Assembly (NCBI GenBank): GCA_021824565.1
Contig: JAKAKL010000121.1
Coordinates: 276,363 to 340,362 of the forward strand
DNA: 64,000 bases
Source of the DNA: Bacteroidota bacterium
Lineage (GTDB): Bacteria > Bacteroidota > Ignavibacteria > Ignavibacteriales > Ignavibacteriaceae
Reading direction: 5' to 3'
The notes below the pieces were generated by a model. That model saw only the letters and a program-made list of their open reading frames with translations. It had not been told where the DNA came from and made no database searches. Below, piece after piece: positions 8,484 to 15,545 of this stretch. Position 1 is the first letter of the stretch; every line of letters begins with the position of its first letter. The position numbers were made by a program, and so were the translations under genes.

Positions 8484-9097
8484 CTACTCATATTATTAAA
8501 AACCATAGAAAATACTTAAGGAATTTTTATTGGAGACATAGACCCAATCCGTACAAAATGATGGTCGCAGAATTCATGCTTCAGAGAACAAAAGCAGAAC
8601 AGGTGGAACCGGTTTATAAAAAATTTCTCAAACAATATCCAACAGTTTATAATTTGGCTAAAGCAAAATCTAAGAGCGTTGCAAAGTATACAAACTCTTT
8701 AGGTCTTCATTGTCGTTATAAAAAATTTTTAGACGCTGCAAAGTACATTGTTGATGAACTAAAAGGAGAATTTCCAAAAACTCAAAAAGAGATGCTAAAG
8801 ATTCCAGGAGTTGGTGACTACGTAGCCGGTGCTGTTTTAGCTGTTTGTAGCAATAATGCAGATTATGTAATCGACAGCAATATTGCGCGCTTCATAAATA
8901 GATATTATGGTTTAGGATTAAAAGGTGAGATAAGAAGAAAAAAAATAATTATAGAAAAGGCGAAGAAACTTTTTAAAACAGATAATCAAAAGGATTTACT
9001 TTTTGCGCTTCTTGATTATACTGCTTTAGTATGCAAGCCAATCAAACCCGATTGTGATAAGTGCATCTTTAATAAATGTAAAACTAATTGTAAATAA
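8471..9097 (+). CDS. HhH-GPD DNA glycosylase, Mig-like T/G mismatch type
   Basis: This 208-residue endonuclease III/MutY superfamily enzyme aligns by eye along its length with Mig.Mth, the thymine-DNA glycosylase that accompanies a cytosine-5 methyltransferase in Methanothermobacter. Shared features are WRHRPNPYKMMVAEFMLQRT, the helix-hairpin-helix KIPGVGDYVAGAV with Tyr117, the catalytic Asp135 in VIDSNIARFINRYYG, and an iron-sulphur cluster motif near the C-terminus. Tyr rather than Lys at 117 is the Mig-type state. The cysteine spacing reads C-x6-C-x2-C-x4-C, one residue shorter in the last gap than usual, with an extra Cys after. It should repair G:T mismatches left when 5-methylcytosine deaminates, the job Vsr does elsewhere. 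Confidence 0.85.
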   Translation: MAKLATHIIKNHRKYLRNFYWRHRPNPYKMMVAEFMLQRTKAEQVEPVYKKFLKQYPTVYNLAKAKSKSVAKYTNSLGLHCRYKKFLDAAKYIVDELKGEFPKTQKEMLKIPGVGDYVAGAVLAVCSNNADYVIDSNIARFINRYYGLGLKGEIRRKKIIIEKAKKLFKTDNQKDLLFALLDYTALVCKPIKPDCDKCIFNKCKTNCK

Positions 9098-9519
9098 TTT
9101 TCTTCTTTTACTATCTAATAAATTAATCTTTCCCCCTTCTCCAAAGGCGGCACTTTCCTCACCGGCAAGAACGTTCGTATTCTTTGCATGAAATGTAGTC
9201 TAAGTAAATCCGACAAGCTTCTTTCAATCCTTTGCGCTTAGGTTCGTTAAGGAAGAACAAAAGCTCAATAAAAAACAATCTCCCGCAAAGCCTTTCGTTC
9301 ATTGACGGGCTGCACAAATAGAAATATTATTAAATGATAATTAGGATACGGTAAATACTATCCGTATCTTTGCTTTGTAAGACAGTAGGTATAGAAGTAA
9401 ATATCCCGCCGACAACGGTATAATTGTAGAAGTAGACGCAATTCGTTTTAACCCTTCAATAGAATTCAAAGCACTGTCAAAAACAAATAATCAATTAATT
9501 ACAAAAAGGAGCATCTGTT
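9098..9519 (+). other. Gap before the cold-shock gene, with a possible promoter and long leader
   Basis: No gene is supported in these 422 bases. TATCTTTG at 9365-9372 fits the Bacteroidota -7 element TAnnTTTG and would give a leader of about 140 bases. It overlaps an inverted repeat, GATACGG (9345-9351) with CCGTATC (9362-9368). AAAAAGGAG precedes the cold-shock ATG. No clear TTG element was found at the expected upstream spacing, so the promoter is tentative. Confidence 0.35.
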
Positions 9520-9732
9520 ATGGCAGAGCGCAAACAAGGTACTGTTAAATGGTTTAGCAGCGCAAAAGGTTTCGGTTTTATTCAGCAGCAAAGCGGAAAC
9601 GATATATTCGTTCACGTCAATTCTATATCCGACGTCAACGATAAAACATTGGATGAAAATGATAAGGTGGAATATACGGTTACTCAGGGTACAAAAGGCC
9701 CGCAGGCATCCGATGTTAAGCTGATAAGATAA
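9520..9732 (+). CDS. Cold-shock domain protein
   Basis: This 70-residue CspA-family protein is a single OB-fold that binds single-stranded RNA and DNA and melts RNA secondary structure. The motifs RNP1 (KGFGFIQ, residues 19-25) and RNP2 (DIFVHVNSI, about 30-38) are intact, as is the opening GTVKWFSSAKGFG. A good AAAAAGGAG site lies just before the ATG. A strong hairpin follows at 9764, so it is probably monocistronic. The possible long 5' leader would suit the RNA-thermosensor control known for cspA, but this is not shown here. It is unrelated in function to the defence operon before it. Confidence 0.95.
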   Translation: MAERKQGTVKWFSSAKGFGFIQQQSGNDIFVHVNSISDVNDKTLDENDKVEYTVTQGTKGPQASDVKLIR

Positions 9733-9763
9733 AAATTATTTTAGCTATTCTAAACTTTAATTT

Positions 9764-9800
9764 AAGTCAGCATATCCGGGGGTTATATATGCTGACTTTA
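9764..9800 (+). terminator. Hairpin after the cold-shock gene
   Basis: AAGTCAGCATAT (9764-9775) pairs perfectly with ATATGCTGACTT (9787-9798) around an 11-base loop containing CCGGGGG, followed by a weak T/A-rich tail. It lies 32 bases after the stop codon and is likely the transcript end. Confidence 0.7.
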
Positions 9801-10130
9801 TTATATCACCCATAAACTATTTTACCCTTTTCAAATTATCTTTACAGCTGCGGGCAAGCAAAACATGTTTGATTGCGTTTGCCTTCTTTATGGAGCGCTT
9901 TAATAACGGAGGAGGTTCTTCAAACAACATAAATATATTTATAGAATTATAATGCAAGCTCAGATAACCTTCTCTCCCTCCTCTTCGCATAAATTTTTGT
10001 ATTTAAAAGAAATGCTATCAGTTCTGTTTGCATCTGCTCATGATTTTCGCAAGTCTTTTTAATTCGCTTTTACGTATATTTGCTGCAAAAACAAATAACA
10101 TTCGCCTTAGGCTAAATTATTATATTCATA
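9801..10130. other. Non-coding gap between cold-shock and Panacea genes
   Basis: I see no supported gene, RNA or repeat in this stretch of about 330 bases. The last 50 bases presumably hold the promoter of the Panacea-Fic pair, but no clear motif stands out. Confidence 0.4.
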
Positions 10131-10745
10131 ATGAAACCAATTGAACTATCATATTACTTAATCAATAATTTCAGCAAGCTTTCTCCCGACGGTATTACTC
10201 CGCTAAAGCTGCAGAAATTATTGTACTACGTTTATGTTTGGGGAATAGTTGCACATAATAAGGTCCTTGATGCCGGATTCGAGAAGTGGGATCTTGGTCC
10301 CGTAAACACTGAAGTTTATCATCATTTTAAAAGTTACGGTAAATCGGAAATAGCTAAAGATAATTTTCCAAAAGTAATTTTATCCTCTTCGAATAAAAAG
10401 TTTGTCGACTTTATAGCTTCTAATTATATCAAGTACAGCGCAGTAACTCTATCCGCAATGACGCACAAAGACCAGCCCTGGAAAAATACTCCTCAAAATT
10501 CAACTATAGATGAAAAGGCTATAAAATCTTTTTATAATAATTTAAACTTTGCGAAGAACTTTCCGCTCGGTAAGGCGGAATATTTTTATCCCGTCGAAAC
10601 CGATCTGCACTACTCATATATACTGGACATGCCCTCAAGTACCGGGAAAAAAACTTTCTATTATAACTCTTATAAAGAATACCTGCAATTAGAAAAACAA
10701 AGCCAGAATGCTTTTGAAAAAGAAATCAAAGAATGGCTCCAGTAG
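10131..10745 (+). CDS. Panacea-domain antitoxin (SocA/GepA-like, DUF4065)
   Basis: This 204-residue protein has an N-terminal Panacea domain: PIELSYYLINNFSKLSP, then ITPLKLQKLLYYVYVWGI, FEKWDLGPVNTEVYHHF, and later AVTLSAMTHKDQPWKN. Panacea proteins neutralise many unrelated toxins placed next to them. The downstream gene, overlapping by 38 bases, encodes a Fic protein, a known class of Panacea-partner toxin. The order antitoxin then toxin and the overlap support translational coupling that keeps the antitoxin in excess. The C-terminal 40 residues, rich in charged helix, may contact the toxin. Confidence 0.85.
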   Translation: MKPIELSYYLINNFSKLSPDGITPLKLQKLLYYVYVWGIVAHNKVLDAGFEKWDLGPVNTEVYHHFKSYGKSEIAKDNFPKVILSSSNKKFVDFIASNYIKYSAVTLSAMTHKDQPWKNTPQNSTIDEKAIKSFYNNLNFAKNFPLGKAEYFYPVETDLHYSYILDMPSSTGKKTFYYNSYKEYLQLEKQSQNAFEKEIKEWLQ

Positions 10746-11466
10746 TTCTTCTGAATTAGCATACCTTGCAGAACTAATTACTGATTTTCCTCTTAAAAAG
10801 AAAATTTCTCCCGGGCAGGCTGAAAAACTTTTGATCTCACGTTACCTGCAGCTTGAGAAGAATTTATCGCTCCTTTTAAAGCTTATAGATAACCCGGACC
10901 TTAGAAATAATATCCTAAGCCTTGATTTCAAATATCCCGGCGCACCGGATTTCTTCCCAAAGTATTTTTATTTCTTGATGCATTTCTCTCACGCATTTTT
11001 ATTTTCAAAAATATTGAATAACGCCGGTGAATTCAGAAAGTCAACAGATCCAAACGGCGGCAGGATAGGATTTGGCGGTTCGGATTATAGAACAATAGCT
11101 AAATTCAAATACTCCGGTTCGCCTTGCGATGAAATAGAAAAAGATCTGCAAGATTGTTTTTCACTGCTGATAAATAAACCTGCTGATCCTCTTTCAAATT
11201 CAGTGGAATTCTACCGCCGCTTTGTAAAAATTCATCCTTACTATGACGGCAACGGCAGAATCGGCAGGCTTATCATCAGCATTTATAATTTATATTTTGG
11301 CAGCAGCATAAACTGGGGAAACATAGAAAAGGGCGGGAATAAAACAGAATTTATTAAGAGACTGAACGAATGCCACAAACGCGAAGGTCAACCGATATAT
11401 AATAAATATTTCAACTACCTTCTTAAGTTCTTTCGTAAATTCCTTGTCAATATTACAGAACATTAA
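10708..11466 (+). CDS. Fic-family protein, likely toxin of the Panacea pair
   Basis: The 252-residue protein carries the Fic core motif HPYYDGNGRIGR around residues 173-184, matching HxFx(D/E)GNGRxxR. Fic enzymes use the motif His to transfer AMP or another phosphate-linked group from a nucleotide to a target protein; Doc-type members phosphorylate EF-Tu. The N-terminal 100 residues are helical. The start at 10708 lies inside the antitoxin gene. No later in-frame ATG occurs before the conserved region, so this start is the best choice. It ends just before a hairpin shared with the convergent gene at 11558. Confidence 0.85.
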   Translation: MLLKKKSKNGSSSSSELAYLAELITDFPLKKKISPGQAEKLLISRYLQLEKNLSLLLKLIDNPDLRNNILSLDFKYPGAPDFFPKYFYFLMHFSHAFLFSKILNNAGEFRKSTDPNGGRIGFGGSDYRTIAKFKYSGSPCDEIEKDLQDCFSLLINKPADPLSNSVEFYRRFVKIHPYYDGNGRIGRLIISIYNLYFGSSINWGNIEKGGNKTEFIKRLNECHKREGQPIYNKYFNYLLKFFRKFLVNITEH

Positions 11467-11488
11467 AAAGTGTAGCCGTACAAAACAA

Positions 11489-11539
11489 CAAAAGCACTTG
11501 TAATTGAAATCCCGGAGAAAACAATTACGCATGCTTTTG
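11489..11539. terminator. Bidirectional hairpin between convergent genes
   Basis: CAAAAGCA (11489-11496) and GTAATTG (11500-11506) pair with CAATTAC (11522-11528) and TGCTTTTG (11532-11539), with three mismatched bases in the middle. It lies between the end of the Fic gene and the end of the opposing gene at 11558. Confidence 0.6.
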
Positions 11540-11557
11540 TATCAGGTATTAGTGCGT

Positions 11558-11944
11558 TTAGTTAGACGGCGGAGGCGGTTTCTTGCCGCCGCGCTTCTTC
11601 CTGTCGGAAGGCTTGGTACCGCCGAGCATCTCGTACTCGTCGGATTCCTCGTTGAACTTTCCAGCCGCGCTCTTAAGTATACGCTTGTTGTATTCGGCAA
11701 GCATTACTTCTATTGCGTCAAGCTGGTTCTGCTTCTGCGTGAAGACATCGAGCGCTGCATCGTATTCTTTTTTCGCTGCGTCATATTCCTGAAGCTTTGA
11801 AGTGAATACTTCTACAGTAAGCGTGTTGCCGTCTTCTCCGTAATCTATCGTCTTCTTCTTATCTGAATCGATCTTTATCATCGCATCCAGCTTTTTCTTT
11901 GAGTTGTCAACGACCTCGGACGTTCCTTTTTTTACGTAAGCCAA
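11558..11944 (-). CDS. Unrecognised 128-residue helical protein with charged, proline-ended tail
   Basis: I do not recognise the family. The TTG start at 11942-11944 is chosen because a near-perfect Shine-Dalgarno AAGGAGGTGAG lies a few bases upstream. The product begins MAYVKKGTSEVVDNSKKK. Residues about 50-95 form a predicted coiled coil (KLQEYDAAKKEYDAALDVF, then QKQNQLDAIEVML), and the end is basic, then KKPPPPSN. No signal peptide or membrane segment is seen. The 500 bases upstream hold a 21-bp tandem array (12096 onward). The unknown gene at 46381 shows the same arrangement: strong ribosome site, array upstream, proline-rich end. Confidence 0.7.
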   Translation of the reverse strand: MAYVKKGTSEVVDNSKKKLDAMIKIDSDKKKTIDYGEDGNTLTVEVFTSKLQEYDAAKKEYDAALDVFTQKQNQLDAIEVMLAEYNKRILKSAAGKFNEESDEYEMLGGTKPSDRKKRGGKKPPPPSN

Positions 11945-12095
11945 TTATCTCACCTCCTTAACTCCCGGCTTTTTTATTGTTACTGCTGCTTGTCAGCATC
12001 TTTATGATATTAATAAATAAAAAACATCGTTTTAGGCTGAATTATTCGTTTTTCTGCGAATTTCGGACTTTTTATACTCGCGGAACCTATCCGGA

Positions 12096-12375
12096 AAGCT
12101 TCCGGAAGTCTTTTTAAAGCTTTAGAAAGACCTGGAAAAGCTTTTCCAGCTCTTCGGAAAGCTTTTCTAGCTCTTCGGAAAGCTTTCTTTGCTCCTCGGA
12201 AAGCTTTCTTTGCTCTTCGGAAAGCTTTCTTTGTTCCTCGGAAAGCTTTTCCAGCTCTTCGGGAAGCTTTCTTAGTTCTTCAAAAAGCTTCCTTAAGTCT
12301 TCTAAAAGCTTTGCTGATACATGGAAGAACTTCTCAAGCTTCTCATAAAATTTATTAAGTCTTTCAAAAAGCTCT
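12096..12375. repeat. 21-bp tandem array built on AAGCTT
   Basis: The hexamer AAGCTT recurs at 12096, 12117, 12138, 12159, 12180, 12201, 12222, 12243, 12264, 12285 and 12306, that is eleven times at exactly 21-bp spacing. Degenerate continuation reaches about 12375 (another AAGCTT at 12336). The commonest unit reads GGAAAGCTTTCTTTGCTCTTC. Twenty-one bp is two turns of the helix, so the palindromes lie on one face. In one minus-strand frame the unit also reads as a heptad. The array lies upstream of the gene starting at 11944. Confidence 0.9.
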
Positions 12376-12380
12376 TCTAA
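12114..12380 (-). other. Open heptad-repeat frame in the 21-bp array, no start codon
   Basis: Read on the minus strand, the array gives 88 codons without a stop, dominated by the heptads EEQRKLS and EELEKLS, a perfect coiled-coil pattern, and it ends in TAA at 12114-12116. There is no ATG, GTG or TTG start. A TAA at 12381-12383 precedes it in frame, and the Leu/Glu pattern seems to continue on the far side (NELPELLI). It may be a decayed coiled-coil gene or only a by-product of the 21-bp period. Confidence 0.3.
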
Positions 12381-12494
12381 TTATATCAGCAGCTCCGGCA
12401 GCTCATTCAAAACTTTATAAGAACAAAGTAGTTTTTACGGTTAAAATATACCGGGCTTGTCTTCTTAATTCTATAAGGAAGTGCCTGAATTTTT

Positions 12495-13172
12495 TTAAGT
12501 GATTTCCTGAGATAAGAGAGGTATGATAATAAGCAGAATCTGGACTGCTTCAAATGTGAGGATAAGTATCAGTTCCCTTAATTTCTTTACTTTGAATTTT
12601 CTTAGTATCCTTGAGATGTGGGAATCAACTGTTTTAATATCAACGAAAAGATCGCCTGCTATCTGCCTGCCCGTCTTTCCTTGTTTAAGCTGTTCGACGA
12701 TCTCTTTTTCCCTTCTGGTAAGCGCGGGCGTTTCAGCCGTCTTCTTATTCTCAGCCTCCGGAAGACAGATCTTTCGGATCAGGGCGCCGATAAAATTATT
12801 TCCCATGCTTACATTCAATACAGCTTCCTTAATCAATCCAGGCTCGTCGCTTGAGCTTACAATACCTTTCGCGCCGTCCAGGATAAACGTAATTAGGTAG
12901 TCTCTATTATTTGAAGCTGTATAGAGGATCTTTTTTGCGGAAATATTTTCGTCTGAAATAAAATTATGGATCAATACGCATTCATCCCGTGTAATGCCGA
13001 TGTCCGAAAAGATCATCACCGTATTCTTCCCGGAGTAATTGCCGGGTAGAGATGAAAAATTTTTGAATGGGATCAATGTGAAATCAATTTTGCCGTTTCC
13101 TCTGAAAGTATTCAACACGCCCTTACCAAGAGCGGAACATTTTGTAATAAACAGAACCCTTATCTTATTCAA
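12495..13172 (-). CDS. LuxR/NarL-type transcription regulator with degenerate receiver
   Basis: In this 225-residue protein residues about 150-210 form a LuxR/NarL helix-turn-helix (LTRREKEIVEQLKQGKTGRQ, then LFVDIKTVDSHISRILRKF). The N-terminal 120 residues have receiver-like alternation (VLFITKCSALG, TVMIFSDIGI, KILYTASNNRDYL, GAKGIVSSS). The acidic pair after strand 1 is missing, so normal phosphorylation is doubtful. It may respond to another signal or to partner binding. No kinase gene is adjacent. The C-terminal tail after the HTH is hydrophobic (VQILLIIIPLLS), which is odd for this family and could be membrane-associated. Confidence 0.8.
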   Translation of the reverse strand: MNKIRVLFITKCSALGKGVLNTFRGNGKIDFTLIPFKNFSSLPGNYSGKNTVMIFSDIGITRDECVLIHNFISDENISAKKILYTASNNRDYLITFILDGAKGIVSSSDEPGLIKEAVLNVSMGNNFIGALIRKICLPEAENKKTAETPALTRREKEIVEQLKQGKTGRQIAGDLFVDIKTVDSHISRILRKFKVKKLRELILILTFEAVQILLIIIPLLSQEIT

Positions 13173-13305
13173 TTAACGTTCCTGCGATTTAATAATTTCG
13201 TATGTGTTTATAATATAATAAATTATTCAATAAATGGAATCAGTAAATTTACGTATTTTGTAAAGTGGGTAAATCCCCGCGCAGTATGAATCGCAAACAT
13301 TCCGG

Positions 13306-13327
13306 GATGCAAAGCGCAAAGAGCATT
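13306..13327 (+). repeat. 22-bp direct repeat, copy 1
   Basis: GATGCAAAGCGCAAAGAGCATT recurs with one mismatch at 13990-14011. The bases GCAAAGAGC (13316-13324) can also pair with GCTCTTTGC at 13350-13358, followed by a run of eight T at 13372-13379 on the plus strand. Confidence 0.55.
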
Positions 13328-13378
13328 GCGGCGTCTATCATTGCGCTTAGCTCTTTGCTCAATGCCTTCAGGTTTTTT

Positions 13379-13801
13379 TTATTTCCCCGCGCTTGCCTCT
13401 AAAGCCGGTTTCTTTTTTACTATCTTCGATGCGATGACAGCAAACAGTCCGAGCACTACGCCGGATATTGCGCCTATAATAGGTCCGCCTATAAGCATCA
13501 TCAGTCTCGGATGGTCCATAAAGGGAACAATAACCTTTACGGAAGTTTGCTGCAGATGATGGGCGAGATAAGTGCCTGCAAAGATTATATGCGCGGCTGT
13601 TATCCATACGCTGTTCACAAGGCTTACCAGGAATCCGTGCAGAAAATATTTTCCATCGCAGTTCCTTGCAATTATTAGAGCGCAGATAATAAGGATCGCC
13701 GCCCAGAGAACCGGCTCAACTGTTCCGGGTATTAATGAAATTGTCCCGGCAGCCATTGCAAGCCCGAACAATGATAACTGAAAGATCAGCTTTGTATTCA
13801 T
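13379..13801 (-). CDS. Unrecognised four-helix membrane protein
   Basis: This 140-residue product has about four hydrophobic segments: near residues 5-25 (FQLSLFGLAMAAGTISLIPG), 30-46 (VLWAAILIICALIIA), 55-80, and 102-128 (LIGGPIIGAISGVVLGLFAV). A basic tail, SKIVKKKP, follows. The family is not recognised. The His-containing loop HHLQQTSVKV lies between helices 3 and 4. It stands alone, between a LuxR-type regulator and the small gene at 14059, all on the same strand but with gaps that argue against one operon. It should sit in the inner membrane. Confidence 0.7.
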   Translation of the reverse strand: MNTKLIFQLSLFGLAMAAGTISLIPGTVEPVLWAAILIICALIIARNCDGKYFLHGFLVSLVNSVWITAAHIIFAGTYLAHHLQQTSVKVIVPFMDHPRLMMLIGGPIIGAISGVVLGLFAVIASKIVKKKPALEASAGK

Positions 13802-13989
13802 TCTTAATATATGCTCCTTCCGGATAGATTATGGTTTTAAAATATTAGCTGGATCCGCGCGCGTAAGATAGGACGTAGTTTTTTAAAAACAAATATTCGC
13901 TGTTACATCAGGAACCATGAACGGTTACTGGCGGGATTTTTGTCTTTGCGGCTTTAAATCTTATAATATGCTTGCGCCTTAAATTCCCA

Positions 13990-14011
13990 GATGCAAAGCG
14001 CAAAGGGCATT
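13990..14011 (+). repeat. 22-bp direct repeat, copy 2
   Basis: GATGCAAAGCGCAAAGGGCATT differs by one base from the copy at 13306-13327. Both lie in gaps after minus-strand genes. This copy has no clear matching arm. Confidence 0.5.
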
Positions 14012-14058
14012 TAGCAAATCGTTAGACAGGTTTTGTTTCAGTATTGAGGATCTATATA

Positions 14059-14322
14059 TCAGCTTAACTCTTCGCTCAGGTGCTCAACGTCGCCGGCGAG
14101 CTGGATTATTCTTTCTTTAAGGTCCAGCATCTCGTCGGATGTGTAATCGTATTTGTTCTCGCCTTTCTTCCTCGACTCGATTATGTCGAGAAGCAGCGAC
14201 ATAAGCTCCTGCATCTCTTCATATCTTTCTTCAAATTCCGGGTCGTGGATATATTCCTTGTGGGCGGCGAAAATATCGCTGGTTCGCTTTAGATAATAAA
14301 GCAGTTCTTCTTCGGTTGTCAT
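14059..14322 (-). CDS. Unrecognised 87-residue acidic helical protein
   Basis: The start chosen is the ATG at 14320-14322 because GGAG lies seven bases before it; an upstream in-frame ATG at 14337 lacks this. The product (MTTEEELLYYLKRTSDIFAA, then EEMQELMSLLLDIIES, ending EHLSEELS) is almost wholly helical and acidic with no signal peptide. It could be a small adaptor or structural protein. No homologous family comes to mind, and the neighbours give no clue. Confidence 0.6.
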   Translation of the reverse strand: MTTEEELLYYLKRTSDIFAAHKEYIHDPEFEERYEEMQELMSLLLDIIESRKKGENKYDYTSDEMLDLKERIIQLAGDVEHLSEELS

Positions 14323-14520
14323 AATTAACTCCTTCAAAACTGATTTAAATTGGCTGCGTGAAAATTCTTTATCAACGCATAAATATTCTCGTATCTATTT
14401 CACTCCCGGCGGAGTTCTTATCGTCGGGAGGAATAATTTTTCTACAATCATATCACTTCTACAGAAATTATATTTTCTTTTTAGTCCCGGTTCAACTGCA
14501 TAAGCGTCAACTTAATCTTT

Positions 14521-14842
14521 CTAAGTAATGCTGTAAATACAAATTATACTTTTGTATCCATGTCTTTAAATTACGTTCATACATTCAATAAGCTCATAAG
14601 GTTTTAACAGCGGGTTTTATGTTGGTTACTAAGGTTGCGGAAGAAGATAATTTTTTTAACATAATATCAAAAACATTTTGGGATTAAAAATGCGCTGATA
14701 CTTTATGCTAAAGAATCTTTATTTTTTTGTTGACCTTAGTAACAACAAACCCGCCTTGCCCGCAATTCGGGCACGCAACCTTTCACCTTATTACCTTATT
14801 GGTATGCCGCATACACGTCTCAACAAGCACTCATAGATTTAC
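14521..14842 (+). repeat. Dispersed non-coding element, copy 1 (MITE- or RNA-like)
   Basis: The segment from CTAAGTAAT (14521) to about 14842 matches 48970-49260 in the same orientation, with the best match around ACATTCAATAAGCTCATAAG and TTTTATGTTGGTTACTAAGG. GTTACTAAGGT (14625-14635) is complementary to ACCTTAGTAAC (14733-14743), and GCGGGTTT (14610-14617) to AAACCCGC (14747-14754). The arms enclose 97 bases that also contain the conserved ACATTTTGGGATTAAAAATG. No reading frame explains the conservation. Confidence 0.8.
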
Positions 14843-15197
14843 GCTTATACATTACAGCCGGAAGACATGATTGCAGAAGAACCAAACCCCATAACCCAGG
14901 AGCGCCCGCGTGCTCAATGCAAAAAGTGATCTGCTTATTCAATTTTATGAACATCAAGTAATCAGAATCTAATTTTTACACGACCTCTAATCCGCGGGTT
15001 AATAATAAAAGCATAATACATAACAGCTTTACCTCTCCGGCTTCTATACAGAGCGGTAAAAAAAAGCTAATTCACTCAACGGGTTGATTTAATCTATTTA
15101 TACTTCGCGATAAATGCAAACCAATTATAACAGCTATATGTCTTTGCATAAAGGTCTCTTTAAAAGTATATTTGAAACAAATAATCGCTGAATATCT
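14843..15197. other. Non-coding gap before the MNT-HEPN pair
   Basis: I see no supported gene or repeat here. The bases just before 15198 should hold the promoter of the MNT-HEPN pair, but no clear element stands out. Confidence 0.4.
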
Positions 15198-15545
15198 ATG
15201 CAACACATTTTAAATGAATCAGTCTCATCTGCTGTAAAAGAGCTTAAGGATAGTCTTGATAATCTTATTCATGAAAGACTGAAGAAGATAATTTTGTACG
15301 GTTCCTATTCGCACGGTGATTACGATAATGAATCGGATGTAGACATACTTATTCTTGCTGATCTTCGGAATGATGAAATAAACAAACTGAATAAAAAACT
15401 GGATAATCTTTCTGCGGATTTATCATTAAAATATAACATGGTAATAACGCCGATTTTAAAAAATATAAATTCATTTACGGCGTATTCTGAAGCGCTTCCT
15501 TTTTATAATAATATCATTAAAGAAGGCATAGTATTATATGGATGA
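15198..15545 (+). CDS. Minimal nucleotidyltransferase (MNT) of an MNT-HEPN pair
   Basis: This 115-residue member of the polymerase-beta-type nucleotidyltransferases has the catalytic pattern IILYGSYSHGDYDNESDVD: GS followed by DxD (residues about 31-51). Such proteins modify the HEPN partner with nucleotides and so silence it. It overlaps the HEPN gene by eight bases, the usual layout of this toxin-antitoxin type. The active-site residues look intact. Confidence 0.9.
   Translation: MQHILNESVSSAVKELKDSLDNLIHERLKKIILYGSYSHGDYDNESDVDILILADLRNDEINKLNKKLDNLSADLSLKYNMVITPILKNINSFTAYSEALPFYNNIIKEGIVLYG

Noticed and set aside
8471-9097. MutY (A/G-specific adenine glycosylase)
   Set aside because: The protein lacks the C-terminal MutT-like domain, matches Mig-type patterns and lies in a cytosine methyltransferase operon.
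953-9097. Phage origin of the operon
   Set aside because: No integrase, structural, lysis or packaging gene lies near; the genes have restriction and repair character.
9390-9510. Coding-like stretch reading IIVEVDAIRFNPSIEFKAL before the cold-shock gene
   Set aside because: It has no start, is short, matches no family I know and overlaps the probable leader.
11504-11800. Plus-strand frame opposite the 128-residue gene
   Set aside because: Arg/Leu-rich product without motifs, no ribosome site; the opposite strand has a near-perfect one and a coherent helical protein.
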